A stretch of 64,000 bases of DNA from Clostridium akagii DSM 12554. Its GTDB lineage: Bacteria; Bacillota; Clostridia; Clostridiales; Clostridiaceae. This document shows positions 54,909 through 63,834 of the stretch, piece by piece. The notes below the pieces were generated by a model. It made no database searches. It saw nothing but the letters and a program-made list of their open reading frames with translations, and was not told the origin of the DNA. A program made the position numbers and the translations under genes. The DNA is taken from assembly GCF_000686725.1 (NCBI RefSeq), contig NZ_JMLK01000006.1, positions 186,001 through 250,000 of the forward strand, in the 5' to 3' direction. Position 1 is the stretch's first letter. Each line of letters starts with the position of its first letter.

Positions 54909-54960
54909 AAAAAGCAGGGATCAAGATGTGAATCCATTCGCACCTTAATCCCTGCTTTTT
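54909..54960. terminator. Bidirectional terminator between uraA and rqcH
   Basis: AAAAAGCAGGGAT (54909-54921) pairs with ATCCCTGCTTTTT (54948-54960). The intervening 26 bases pair further (AAGATGTGAA against TTCGCACCTT), giving a stem of more than 20 bp. It can end both converging genes. Confidence 0.92.
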
Positions 54961-55009
54961 ACACAATTATGTAATTAAATCAATATTATAATTTATACAT
55001 ATTATGAGT

Positions 55010-56740
55010 TTAAATATTATCTAGTTTTTTTGGTATAATATTAATTGTCTTATTAGTTAGATATATAACCATTCCAGGTTTAGCGCCAGAAGGTTTTTTT
55101 ACATTCTTCACTTCGGTATAATCAACAGGGGCAAGAACAGATTCTTTTGCCTTGCTGTAATATGCAGCTAAACCTGCGGCCTCCTCTAAAGTTTTATCTG
55201 GGATATGACCATTGTTTTTTACAATAACATGAGATCCAGGGATGTTTTTAGTATGCATCCATATGTCTCTTTTGTCTGCAAATTTTAACGTAAGGTAATC
55301 ATTTTGAAAATTATTTTTACCTACGTATATATCAATTCCATCACTGGAAACCAAATGAAGTGGTTTAGATAATTTTGGAGTTTTGTTTTTACCCTTTTTA
55401 TTTTTTTTATTAAATTTAATATAACCAGTTTCTATGAGTTCCTTTTTTATTTCTTCAATTTCAGTGTAAGCTTCAGAATTTTTTATATTGGTTAATACTG
55501 ATTGTAGATAATCAATTTCCTCAGAATTTGACCTAAGCTGTAATAGTGACATCTCTTCTGTTTTCTTTAATTTTGTATATTTTTTATAGTAACTTTGTAT
55601 GTTTTGCGAAGGGGTCTTATTTGTATTTAGCTGGATGGTTATATCTTCTAAGGTTTCACTATAATAGTTTTGTACCGTAATTTCTTTTTGACCCTTTTTA
55701 AGATCATACATGTTAGCAGTTAAAAATTCTCCTGATAGTTTATAAATATCTTTTGTTTTGCATTCAACTAAATTATCATTTAATATTTGGTTTTTCTTAA
55801 GGCACCTATCTAAATTTGTATGAACAATTTTAGATAAATCTGCGCCGTAATTACTTAATCTTTGGAATTTATCTCTTTCAAAATAAAAATTTTCAAGTAA
55901 TTTAGAAGGATCTTTATATTCTGTTTTTTCACATTCATTTAAAAAGTTAAGCGGAATGCAGGCAAAATCTTTTATCATTCCATTTTCTGAATATGAATTA
56001 AAGGAAAAATTCCCATTACTAATGGAACTAAAAAATTTCACAATATTTGAATAGACATTATCTAAATCATTTATAGTTATATCACCGCTAAACCTAAAGT
56101 ATATTTCTTTTGAAATAGTTTTACTAACACCTGTAAAAATTTTGGAGCCAAGTTTTGAATCGAAGTCTAAATTGTTTTCTTTAATGATGTTTTTAAAGCT
56201 TTCTATTGAAAAATCAAAAGGATCTAATTTTTCGCTTTTAGGGGGATATATATAATTAAGTCCCGGATACAGTGATCTGTATCTATTTATAGCAGGTGTA
56301 ATGTGTTTAATGCAATCCATGACAGAGTTGTCTTTTTGACGAATTAGGGTAATATTGCTATGTCTTCCCATTATCTCAACAATCAAAGAATATACACTAT
56401 TAAAACCAAATTCATCTGTATTTTCAAAATCTAAAATTACTATCCTATCTGTAGAGACTTGTTTTATATCAATTATTCTAGCGTTAATAAGATATTTTCT
56501 AAGCACCATGCAAAACATGGGAGCAGTAAGAGGATTAGTTTTACCATTCTCAGTGATATGGATTTTTGGATAACTAGAACTTGCACTTATTAGAAGTTTG
56601 TAGCTATTATTATCAGATCCTCTGATCAAAAGACTTACCTCATCTTTTTCAGGCTGATTTATTTTACTCACCTTTCCATGAAGTAGCTTTTCTCTTAATT
56701 CACATAAAATACTATATATATAAATACCATCTAATGCCAT
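55010..56740 (-). CDS. rqcH: Ribosome quality-control protein RqcH (NFACT family)
   Basis: A 576-residue NEMF/Tae2-type protein that adds alanine tails to nascent chains on stalled 50S subunits; formerly called fibronectin-binding protein. NFACT-N starts ALDGIYIYSILCELREKLLHGKVSKINQP, with the conserved DR pair in QVSTDRIVILDFEN; helix-hairpin-helix and coiled-coil parts follow; NFACT-R has DIWMHTKNIPGSHVIVKNNG and DYTEVKNVKKPSGAKPGMVIY. GGAAGGG about 10 bases before ATG 56740 is better than for the ATG at 56749. Confidence 0.94.
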   Translation of the reverse strand: MALDGIYIYSILCELREKLLHGKVSKINQPEKDEVSLLIRGSDNNSYKLLISASSSYPKIHITENGKTNPLTAPMFCMVLRKYLINARIIDIKQVSTDRIVILDFENTDEFGFNSVYSLIVEIMGRHSNITLIRQKDNSVMDCIKHITPAINRYRSLYPGLNYIYPPKSEKLDPFDFSIESFKNIIKENNLDFDSKLGSKIFTGVSKTISKEIYFRFSGDITINDLDNVYSNIVKFFSSISNGNFSFNSYSENGMIKDFACIPLNFLNECEKTEYKDPSKLLENFYFERDKFQRLSNYGADLSKIVHTNLDRCLKKNQILNDNLVECKTKDIYKLSGEFLTANMYDLKKGQKEITVQNYYSETLEDITIQLNTNKTPSQNIQSYYKKYTKLKKTEEMSLLQLRSNSEEIDYLQSVLTNIKNSEAYTEIEEIKKELIETGYIKFNKKNKKGKNKTPKLSKPLHLVSSDGIDIYVGKNNFQNDYLTLKFADKRDIWMHTKNIPGSHVIVKNNGHIPDKTLEEAAGLAAYYSKAKESVLAPVDYTEVKNVKKPSGAKPGMVIYLTNKTINIIPKKLDNI

Positions 56741-56929
56741 AATAATCATTCCCTTCCTAAGTGAAAATATATTTTTTATTAATATTTCTAAAAAACCGTA
56801 TACAATAATATGAAAATTTATTATTATTAATCTATAGAGTTGAATATAATATGATTAAATTAAATGCTTTTTAACCATATAAGTATATCATTTCTACTTG
56901 ATAAAATAAAGCTGAGGAGTTGTTCTTAA

Positions 56930-57757
56930 ATGAAGTTTACTAAAATGCAGGGAACAGGAAATGATTTTGTTATTATAGATGATAGAAATGAAGATTTTTT
57001 AAATAGAGAAAGTCACATAGCTAAGATTTTATGTGATAGACATTTCGGAGTTGGGGCTGATGGAATATTGCTTATTAGAAACTCAGAGGTGGCAGACGTG
57101 GAGATGATCATAATAAATGCTGATGGTTCATATGCTGCTATGTGTGGAAATGGGATAAGATGTTTTGCAAAATATGCTTACGATGAAGATATAATTAAGA
57201 AGAAAGAAATAAGTATTATGACAGGTGATGGAATTAAGATAGCTAAAATTAATGATGAAAAAGGTATTGCAAAAAATATAAGCATCGACATGGGAATCCC
57301 TAGTTTTAGACCAGAGAAAATTCCAGCTCTATTAGATGATGAAATATTAAATTACAATGTGAATATTAACCACAAAGAGTATAAATTGAATTCAATGCTT
57401 ATGGGAGTTCCACATACTGTTGTGATTGGAGAACTTGATGACTTTGATGTAAATGAAGGTGAGTATATAGAAAAATGTAAAGCTATATTTCCAGAAGGCA
57501 CTAATATTAATTTTTGTGAAGTAATAGATAAAAAACATATTATGGTTAAAACCTGGGAAAGAGGAGCTGGTGCAACACTTTCTTGTGGAACTGGATGCTG
57601 TGCATCAGCTATTGCATGTAACAGACTAGAACTAATTGGCAATGAAGTTGAGGTTTCTGTTCCAGGGGGAATTGTTCACGTTGAAATAACAGAAGAGGGC
57701 GTATTTATGACGGGGGATTCAGTAATTTCTTTTAGAGGAGAAACTGATTTAATATGA
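56930..57757 (+). CDS. dapF: Diaminopimelate epimerase
   Basis: A 275-residue cofactor-free epimerase that makes meso-DAP from LL-DAP for lysine and peptidoglycan. The N-terminal MQGTGNDFVIIDDR, first catalytic Cys in NADGSYAAMCGNGIRC and second in TLSCGTGCCASA are intact. A GAGGAG site lies before the ATG. The product feeds the meso-DAP adding MurE encoded at 39403-40851. Confidence 0.97.
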   Translation: MKFTKMQGTGNDFVIIDDRNEDFLNRESHIAKILCDRHFGVGADGILLIRNSEVADVEMIIINADGSYAAMCGNGIRCFAKYAYDEDIIKKKEISIMTGDGIKIAKINDEKGIAKNISIDMGIPSFRPEKIPALLDDEILNYNVNINHKEYKLNSMLMGVPHTVVIGELDDFDVNEGEYIEKCKAIFPEGTNINFCEVIDKKHIMVKTWERGAGATLSCGTGCCASAIACNRLELIGNEVEVSVPGGIVHVEITEEGVFMTGDSVISFRGETDLI

Positions 57758-58842
57758 ACCATGTAAAAAAGACTATATTGTGTATAATTGCTGTTGTCGT
57801 TGCCATTGAATTTACTAGTTGTTATTATGATAAGAATACAAAGGTTAAGGAAAATTTAAAAAAAAATAATATAAAGTTTTCGGATACAATGGCACTTTCC
57901 ATGGATAAAAATGGAGAAAAGGCATATAATTTAAAGGATGGGAATGTGCTTAATAGTGGGAGTTTATCCAAGGTTGAAAACATAAGTTATAGTATACAAA
58001 AAAAAACATGGATTTATACTAAAAATATTGGTACTGGAATTAATTTATCAAATAACTATGTAAGCATAGATAACAAAGGTAAAGCTTATAATATAAATAA
58101 ATCCTATTCTTATGCAGATGTCAGGTTATCTAATAGTGGAAACTATATCGCACTGAGAAGTTTTAAAACCGATAATCTTGGATCGGCAGAAGGAATGGGA
58201 GTTTACAGTACAAATGGTGGTAATAAAATTAATTTTGATAAAAATGTGCTAGTTTCAGGAGATCTTTATAGATGGATTAACAATGATACTCTACTTTATT
58301 ATGGAGTGGAAGCCTCACAAAATGGATATGGTAAGATATATGGATATGATTTTCCGGGGCATAGCCCAAAAGTTGTTTTTGATAAATTTAAAGGATATTG
58401 TACATTCTTTTTACCACTAGAAAATGGTGATATTATATATGTTGAAAATGATTCAAATGTATATAACATGTTTTATTACGAAAAAGCCAGCGATAAAATA
58501 AATACCATAGGTAGTAGCATTCAGGAAATTTTTGATTATACTATTGATACAAAGAATAACAATATATATATGCTTGGCAAAGATGAAAATACTAGTGAAA
58601 TTGCCCTTTACAGATATGATCTAATAGCTAAAAACATAAATAGAATAACCTATGATTTCCCAAGTATTGTTGACAAAAGTGGTGGGATTGCAGTAGATAG
58701 TTTAGGAAAAGTTTATTTTTGTGGAATTATTAATACAACATCAATAAATAATTCTATATACATGTATGATATAAGCAATAACTCAGTTAATCTAATATCA
58801 AAGATTGAAAATAATTATCATATTATCAGTGGTGAAAACTAA
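57754..58842 (+). CDS. Putative lipoprotein with beta-propeller-like body
   Basis: A 362-residue protein. The N-terminal signal (NHVKKTILCIIAVVVAIEFTSC) ends in a plausible lipobox FTSC, so the mature protein would be lipid-anchored outside the cell; LspA is encoded nearby. The body is Asn-, Ser- and Tyr-rich with repeated short strands such as NGDIIYVENDSNVYNMFYYEKASDKIN and NNNIYMLGKDENTSEIALYRYD, like a WD40/TolB-type propeller. It overlaps dapF by ATGA. I do not recognise the family; function unknown. Confidence 0.7.
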   Translation: MNHVKKTILCIIAVVVAIEFTSCYYDKNTKVKENLKKNNIKFSDTMALSMDKNGEKAYNLKDGNVLNSGSLSKVENISYSIQKKTWIYTKNIGTGINLSNNYVSIDNKGKAYNINKSYSYADVRLSNSGNYIALRSFKTDNLGSAEGMGVYSTNGGNKINFDKNVLVSGDLYRWINNDTLLYYGVEASQNGYGKIYGYDFPGHSPKVVFDKFKGYCTFFLPLENGDIIYVENDSNVYNMFYYEKASDKINTIGSSIQEIFDYTIDTKNNNIYMLGKDENTSEIALYRYDLIAKNINRITYDFPSIVDKSGGIAVDSLGKVYFCGIINTTSINNSIYMYDISNNSVNLISKIENNYHIISGEN

Positions 58843-58851
58843 ATTTATATT

Positions 58852-58890
58852 AAAGAGAACCAGATGAAATTTTTCTGGTTCTCTTTTTAT
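58852..58890 (+). terminator. Terminator after the putative lipoprotein gene
   Basis: AAAGAGAACCAGA, 9-base loop, TCTGGTTCTCTTT followed by TTAT: a 13-bp perfect stem. Confidence 0.9.
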
Positions 58891-58912
58891 ATTATTGAAT
58901 AAAAAAGTAAAA

Positions 58913-58941
58913 TTGGCAAATAATATAAATATATGGATAAT
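58913..58941 (+). promoter_or_regulatory. Sigma-A promoter of the type IV pilus-like operon
   Basis: TTGGCA (58913-58918), 17 bases, GATAAT (58936-58941): five of six consensus bases in each box. It lies about 40 bases before the pilB start and just after the previous terminator. Confidence 0.65.
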
Positions 58942-58981
58942 TACAAGCTATTGAACAAATTTTATAGTGGGAAGGATGAAT

Positions 58982-60481
58982 ATGGAAGAAGATATTGTGG
59001 ATTTAGATAATTATACTATATCAATGGATTTGCTTAGGAGTATAAATAAAGAAATAGCTTTTAGACATTCTATGTTACCTTATAAAGAAAACAATCTAGA
59101 ACTATATGTTGCAATGGATAATCCAGCGGATTTAATAGCCTTAAATGATTTGAAATTTATAACGCAAAAAAAGATAATACCAGCTAGGGCTAAAAGAGAA
59201 CAGATATTATCATATATAAAGTTGTATTATGAAATGAACGAAGGCGAACGGGCTATGGAAGAGATAGAAGGAAATCAGGCTAATGAAAATACAAAAATAG
59301 ATGTAATATCAGATGACATATCAAGGGATTCGCCATCTGTAAGGCTTGTAAATTCTATAATAAATCAAGCCATTAACCATAAGGCTAGTGATATACACAT
59401 TGAACCTTTTGATATGTTTGTAAATGTAAGGCTTAGAATTGACGGAGTTTTGCATCAAATCATGAAATTACCAAAAGCAACTTATAAAAGTATCACAATA
59501 AGATTGAAAATTATGGCATTAATGAATATAACTTTAAAGATGATTCCTCAAGATGGAAAATTTAGCTTGAAAAATAATGGCTTTAATTTTGATTTTAGGG
59601 TTTCCTCCATTCCCACTATACATGGCGAAAAATTTGTTATAAGAGTTTTGTATAAATCAAACATAATGGTTACCTTGGATAAATTAACTTATAGTAATGC
59701 TAACATTATAAGAAAAATTATTGCTAAACCTAGTGGTATAATCCTTCTCACAGGTCCAACTGGTAGCGGAAAATCTACCACATCCTATTCTATATTACAA
59801 GAGCTTAATACTAAAGAAAAGAATATAGTTACCCTAGAAGATCCAGTTGAATTTACAATAGACAACATAAACCAAATCAATATAAATAAAAAATCAGGAT
59901 TAACCTTCGCAGCAGGACTTAGGAGCATACTCAGGCAAGACCCTGATATTATTTTACTGGGAGAAATAAGAGATGAAGAAACAGCAAGGGTTGCCATAAG
60001 AGCTGCTATCACAGGTCATTTAGTAATTAGTACACTTCATACAAATGATTCGCCTAGTGCAGTTGTAAGGCTTAGAGATATGGGTGTAGAACCATATTTA
60101 TTATGTGATGCCATGCTGGCCGTTATTTCGCAAAGATTGGTTAGAACAATTTGTCCATATTGCAAAAATAGTTATGTTCCAAGTGATTTTGAAAGGAAAC
60201 TGTGTAACCTTGAACAGGGAAAAAATTTATTCAAAGGTCTAGGATGTAACAAGTGTAATAACACAGGATATAGGTCTCGAATAGCAGTTTTTGAGATAAT
60301 GAATATTGATGAGAAGAGTAGAAAACTGATTTATGAAAATAGTAGTGTTGATGAACTTAGAAAAAATAATATTAGTAACGGCATGCTAAATTTAAAAGAT
60401 AGTGCCATAAAGCTTATAAAACAGGGCAGTACAACAGTGGAAGAATACATGAAAATTATTAATGGTGAGGATGATTCATAG
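58982..60481 (+). CDS. pilB: Type IV pilus assembly ATPase PilB (GspE family)
   Basis: A 499-residue cytoplasmic motor. An N-terminal MshEN/GspE domain (about 1-100) is followed by the C-terminal ATPase: Walker A LLTGPTGSGKSTTSYSIL, Asp box TLEDPVEFTIDNINQIN, Walker B RQDPDIILLGEIRDEETA, His box TGHLVISTLHTNDS. Zn-binding cysteines lie in CPYC and CNKCNNTG. AAGG six bases before ATG 58982 is preferred; an earlier ATG at 58976 adds two residues. Powers pilus extension with PilC. Confidence 0.93.
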   Translation: MEEDIVDLDNYTISMDLLRSINKEIAFRHSMLPYKENNLELYVAMDNPADLIALNDLKFITQKKIIPARAKREQILSYIKLYYEMNEGERAMEEIEGNQANENTKIDVISDDISRDSPSVRLVNSIINQAINHKASDIHIEPFDMFVNVRLRIDGVLHQIMKLPKATYKSITIRLKIMALMNITLKMIPQDGKFSLKNNGFNFDFRVSSIPTIHGEKFVIRVLYKSNIMVTLDKLTYSNANIIRKIIAKPSGIILLTGPTGSGKSTTSYSILQELNTKEKNIVTLEDPVEFTIDNINQININKKSGLTFAAGLRSILRQDPDIILLGEIRDEETARVAIRAAITGHLVISTLHTNDSPSAVVRLRDMGVEPYLLCDAMLAVISQRLVRTICPYCKNSYVPSDFERKLCNLEQGKNLFKGLGCNKCNNTGYRSRIAVFEIMNIDEKSRKLIYENSSVDELRKNNISNGMLNLKDSAIKLIKQGSTTVEEYMKIINGEDDS

Positions 60482-61677
60482 TGAAGCTATATAAGTATAA
60501 AGCTATAAATTTACAAGGAGAGCACTTTGATGGACTTGAGTATAGTAAAGGTGCAGATGAATTATCATTTTTATTAAGGCAAAGAGGCTGTTATCTATTA
60601 AAAAGTACGTTAGTTAGTAATAAAAAGATTTTTGATTTTGTTAGAAAAATAAACTTAAAGGATATATCCATATTTTCAAGGCAATTTGGTTCCATGCTTT
60701 CAGCCGGATTTAATATTTCTCAGGCACTAGATATACTTGAAAAAGAAACATATAGTAAGGTTTTTAAGAAAAATATAAAAGCAATTAAGATAGATATAGC
60801 CCGCGGCAATAGCTTTTACGATTCCATAATAAAACGGGAAGCCTATTATCCTAAATTCTACTTGGAAATGATAAATATAGGGGAACAAAGCGGAAAGCTC
60901 GATGCAATAGTAAGCGATTTATCAAATTACTATTTAAAAGAATTTCTAATTGTAAAGAAAATAAAATCATCTCTGGTTTACCCAGCCATAATATTAATAA
61001 GTTCGGTGGTAATGTTTTTTTACATTGAAGTTTCAATTGTACCTATGTTTATGGATACTTTTAAAAGTTTAGGGCAGGATATTCCGGCCTACTCTAAAGT
61101 GACAATGAATTTTAGTAAATTCATTATTATTAATTGGCCAATTATCTTGATGCTTCTAACTACAATAATTATGGGGATTTTGAAAATAATCAAATATAAA
61201 AAAATAAGATATTTAATTGATAAAACTAAGCTATCGGTGCCATTGATCAATGTAGTCTATAAAAAAATATTAGGGGCTAGGTTTACTAGATGTCTTGGCA
61301 TTCTACAACAAAGCGGAGTGAATTTAATAAATTCTATTGAGATGATAAGCAATGTATTAAACAATGTTTACATAAAAGATAGATTAGATAAAGTGATACT
61401 TGAAGTGAAAAATGGAAACAGTATTGCGGATTCATTACAGAATATTAATATATTACCTGATTTTGCTGTTTCGATGATTTCTATAGGAGAACAAGGAGGT
61501 AATTTAGAGGAAATGATGAATTTATCAGCAGATATGTATGAACAGGATGTGGGAGATATTATAGAAAAGGCTGTAAGTTTTGTTGAACCAGCTCTTATAA
61601 TTCTTTTAGGCGCCATAATTGGAAGTGTCATAATTTCGGTCATGGTACCTATGTTAAAAATGATGCAAACAATTTAG
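60481..61677 (+). CDS. pilC: Type IV pilus inner-membrane platform protein PilC (GspF family)
   Basis: A 398-residue protein with two T2SSF domains: the first around 60-190 with IFSRQFGSMLSAGFNISQALDILE, the second around 260-390 with FTRCLGILQQSGVNLINSIEMI and DFAVSMISIGEQGGNLEEMMN. Membrane helices lie near 165-185, 220-240 and at the end. GTG at 60481 overlaps the pilB stop by one base. It recruits PilB. Confidence 0.92.
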   Translation: MKLYKYKAINLQGEHFDGLEYSKGADELSFLLRQRGCYLLKSTLVSNKKIFDFVRKINLKDISIFSRQFGSMLSAGFNISQALDILEKETYSKVFKKNIKAIKIDIARGNSFYDSIIKREAYYPKFYLEMINIGEQSGKLDAIVSDLSNYYLKEFLIVKKIKSSLVYPAIILISSVVMFFYIEVSIVPMFMDTFKSLGQDIPAYSKVTMNFSKFIIINWPIILMLLTTIIMGILKIIKYKKIRYLIDKTKLSVPLINVVYKKILGARFTRCLGILQQSGVNLINSIEMISNVLNNVYIKDRLDKVILEVKNGNSIADSLQNINILPDFAVSMISIGEQGGNLEEMMNLSADMYEQDVGDIIEKAVSFVEPALIILLGAIIGSVIISVMVPMLKMMQTI

Positions 61678-61686
61678 GTGATTTAG

Positions 61687-62040
61687 ATGATAAAAAAAGG
61701 TTTTACACTTATTGAATTAATTGTAGTAATATCAATTATAGCTATTTTAGGGGGAATATTAGTACCTAAGTATGCTACATACATTATTAAAGCTAAAGAG
61801 ACTAAAGCAGAACAAATTGGAAGAATGATTTTTGTATCATCCATGAGAAGCTATATTTTGGATGAAAGTTTTATTAATTCAGATGTAAATGCTGCAATCA
61901 GTGAAGATATAAATATAGATAATGTTCAAATTGCGTCTAACAATGGTTCAAGTATATCAGAAGATTTTAATGCAGAAGGTCTTAACTATGAAATTGTGAT
62001 TGATGGTGAAAGCGGCACTTATGTACTGACTAGAAAATAG
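61687..62040 (+). CDS. Type IV prepilin (major-type)
   Basis: A 117-residue prepilin. It has a short leader MIKKG, cleavage before Phe, and the N-methylated hydrophobic helix FTLIELIVVISIIAILGGILVP, with Glu at mature position 5 (FTLIE). The rest is a small globular domain. Being the first and largest-domain prepilin directly after pilC, it is the likely major pilin, though GspG-like function is possible. No prepilin peptidase gene is visible here. Confidence 0.88.
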   Translation: MIKKGFTLIELIVVISIIAILGGILVPKYATYIIKAKETKAEQIGRMIFVSSMRSYILDESFINSDVNAAISEDINIDNVQIASNNGSSISEDFNAEGLNYEIVIDGESGTYVLTRK

Positions 62041-62060
62041 TGAATATTCAGGTGAAAACA

Positions 62061-62522
62061 ATGAAAAATGTTAGAAGAAGAAATAAAGGATTTACATTGG
62101 TGGAAATTTTAGTTGTAATGGCTATCGTGTCTATAATCTCGTCTATTATATTTTTAGAGATTAAAAGCTATAAATCATTTAAAAATGACCTGGATGTGGA
62201 CTATGTTAACGATGAAATAGTTTCCCTTATAAATGGAGCAAGGCATAATTGCATTCTAAATGAATGCCATGGAGAGCTTATGTTTTATTTAAATACTAAT
62301 ACAATTAAATTTTATGAAAGTTCTGCGTTAAAGGATGAATTCGTAATGCCCTTAGGTTTTACTATAACAGGAAACAACGTTACTACAAGCGATAATCAGA
62401 TTTATATAGAAAATACAGGTGTAATAAATACTCCTTGTAGTCTTCAATATAGAGATAGAAAAGGTATATTTCATCTTATTACCATAGGAGTTGGTACAGC
62501 AAATGTGGAGATTAAGAATTAA
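62061..62522 (+). CDS. Prepilin-like protein (GspH/FimT type)
   Basis: A 153-residue protein with a basic leader (KNVRRRNKG), the cleavage site before FTLVEILVVMAIVSIISSIIF and a beta-rich C-terminal domain (ARHNCILNECHGELMFYL, EFVMPLGFTITG) resembling GspH/FimT pseudopilins. AGGTG six bases before ATG 62061 selects this start over the GTG at 62040. It is probably a minor pilin at the tip. Confidence 0.8.
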   Translation: MKNVRRRNKGFTLVEILVVMAIVSIISSIIFLEIKSYKSFKNDLDVDYVNDEIVSLINGARHNCILNECHGELMFYLNTNTIKFYESSALKDEFVMPLGFTITGNNVTTSDNQIYIENTGVINTPCSLQYRDRKGIFHLITIGVGTANVEIKN

Positions 62523-62949
62523 AAAAGCTGGCTTTACAATTATAGAAGTTATGTGTAGTTTTTCGATTTTTACAATTTTGTTTTTAACAGCTATGTATAT
62601 TAAATTATGTACTATTAAGATGCAGGCCTACGATGATAAAATTCAATTATATACTGAGTATATTCAAGATATTAAAACAGAAATATTATCAAATATATCT
62701 AATAACCAATTAGATGAACTAATTAGAGAAGGGAACATATATATATCCAATGAAAAATTAAATGAAGAATGTTTAAGAAATGGTAACATTAATAATTTAT
62801 TTACAAGTTCATTCACACGTGATAAACCGTATTTGAAAATATCAGCTATTAGTGGTGATTTAGAAAACATTGAATTGTATTTACATGTAGATATAGTTGG
62901 GAGGCAAGAAAATATAACAGCAAAATTTTATAAGGGGAATTATAAATGA
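62503..62949 (+). CDS. Minor prepilin-like protein
   Basis: A 148-residue protein. A leader MWRLRIKKAG precedes FTIIEVMCSFSIFTILFLTAMYI, the class III signal pattern with Glu5. The rest is charged. The start is uncertain: AGGAG at 62486-62490 is 12 bases before ATG 62503. It overlaps the previous gene by 20 bases. Probable minor pilin. Confidence 0.72.
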   Translation: MWRLRIKKAGFTIIEVMCSFSIFTILFLTAMYIKLCTIKMQAYDDKIQLYTEYIQDIKTEILSNISNNQLDELIREGNIYISNEKLNEECLRNGNINNLFTSSFTRDKPYLKISAISGDLENIELYLHVDIVGRQENITAKFYKGNYK

Positions 62950-63404
62950 AGAAAGGGTTTATGCTTTTAGAAGTTTTAGTTGCTACAGCAATAGGAGCAA
63001 TTTTATTATCATTTCAGTGTTGTATATTGATTAAATCAGTTAATTGGTACAATAAAAATATTACCACACTTAGAGATTCTTCTTACTGCGATGAAGGGTT
63101 AATTATTATTAAAAATTATATATATATGAATATGGTTGAAGTAAATACAACAAATAATGAAATAGATATAAATACTTCAGACAATATGCTGAAAAAAATT
63201 TATCTTGTAAAAAACAGTGGAAAAGTAGTAGTGGATTATTATGATAATTATGGGTATAGATATGGATTAATAGCAACTAATGTGGTGGCGCAAAACATAT
63301 CAAACATGGAGGCAATTAAAAAAGGTGATTTAATATATATATCACTTGTAGACAATGAAGGGAAGCGCATTAGCCAATGCTTCGGGATAAGAAAAGTATA
63401 TTAA
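62946..63404 (+). CDS. Minor prepilin-like protein
   Basis: A 152-residue protein with MKKG then FMLLEVLVATAIGAILLSFQ, a type III leader with Glu5, then a soluble domain (DSSYCDEGLIIIKNYI, YDNYGYRYGLIATNVV). It overlaps the previous gene by 4 bases (ATGA). Resembles PilW/GspJ-type minor pilins in layout only. Confidence 0.75.
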   Translation: MKKGFMLLEVLVATAIGAILLSFQCCILIKSVNWYNKNITTLRDSSYCDEGLIIIKNYIYMNMVEVNTTNNEIDINTSDNMLKKIYLVKNSGKVVVDYYDNYGYRYGLIATNVVAQNISNMEAIKKGDLIYISLVDNEGKRISQCFGIRKVY

Positions 63405-63820
63405 ATAAAGGATATGTAATGATATATACCATGATTCTGAGTTTACTTATTATAGTGACTATGGGGTACATATTTACACTTGAAGCTAAAAGAAAACTGT
63501 GCATTTTAGAAGACAAAAAAGAAGTGACTGAAAAAGTTTATAATAATGAAACTAATAATTATTTATTTTCAAAGATTAATGATTATATATTAAAAAATGT
63601 GGTGAATCTGGATAAGGCATCAGTAAATAACCTATTTGCGTTAAATCCAAGTACCAATAAAATAGGTAATGATAAATATTATATTTATTATAATAAAGAT
63701 GCACAAAAATTTTTAATATATCAGCCATATTTCAATAATAAAACAAAAGTTGATTGGTATGACTATGATTTTGAAGCTAATAAAATAAAATTTATATATT
63801 TATATACAGAATATAGGTAG
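63377..63820 (+). CDS. Small membrane protein of the pilus operon (PilX-like)
   Basis: A 147-residue protein. An N-terminal membrane helix (YVMIYTMILSLLIIVTMGYIFTLEA) lacks a canonical prepilin cleavage Glu5 pattern, though GYVMIYTMIL recalls PilX/GspK-like proteins. The rest is Asn-, Lys- and Tyr-rich. It overlaps the previous gene by 28 bases in another frame. No strong ribosome binding site is visible before ATG 63377, so an internal start is possible. Confidence 0.6.
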   Translation: MLRDKKSILNKGYVMIYTMILSLLIIVTMGYIFTLEAKRKLCILEDKKEVTEKVYNNETNNYLFSKINDYILKNVVNLDKASVNNLFALNPSTNKIGNDKYYIYYNKDAQKFLIYQPYFNNKTKVDWYDYDFEANKIKFIYLYTEYR

Positions 63821-63834
63821 GAGAGTAGTATCAT

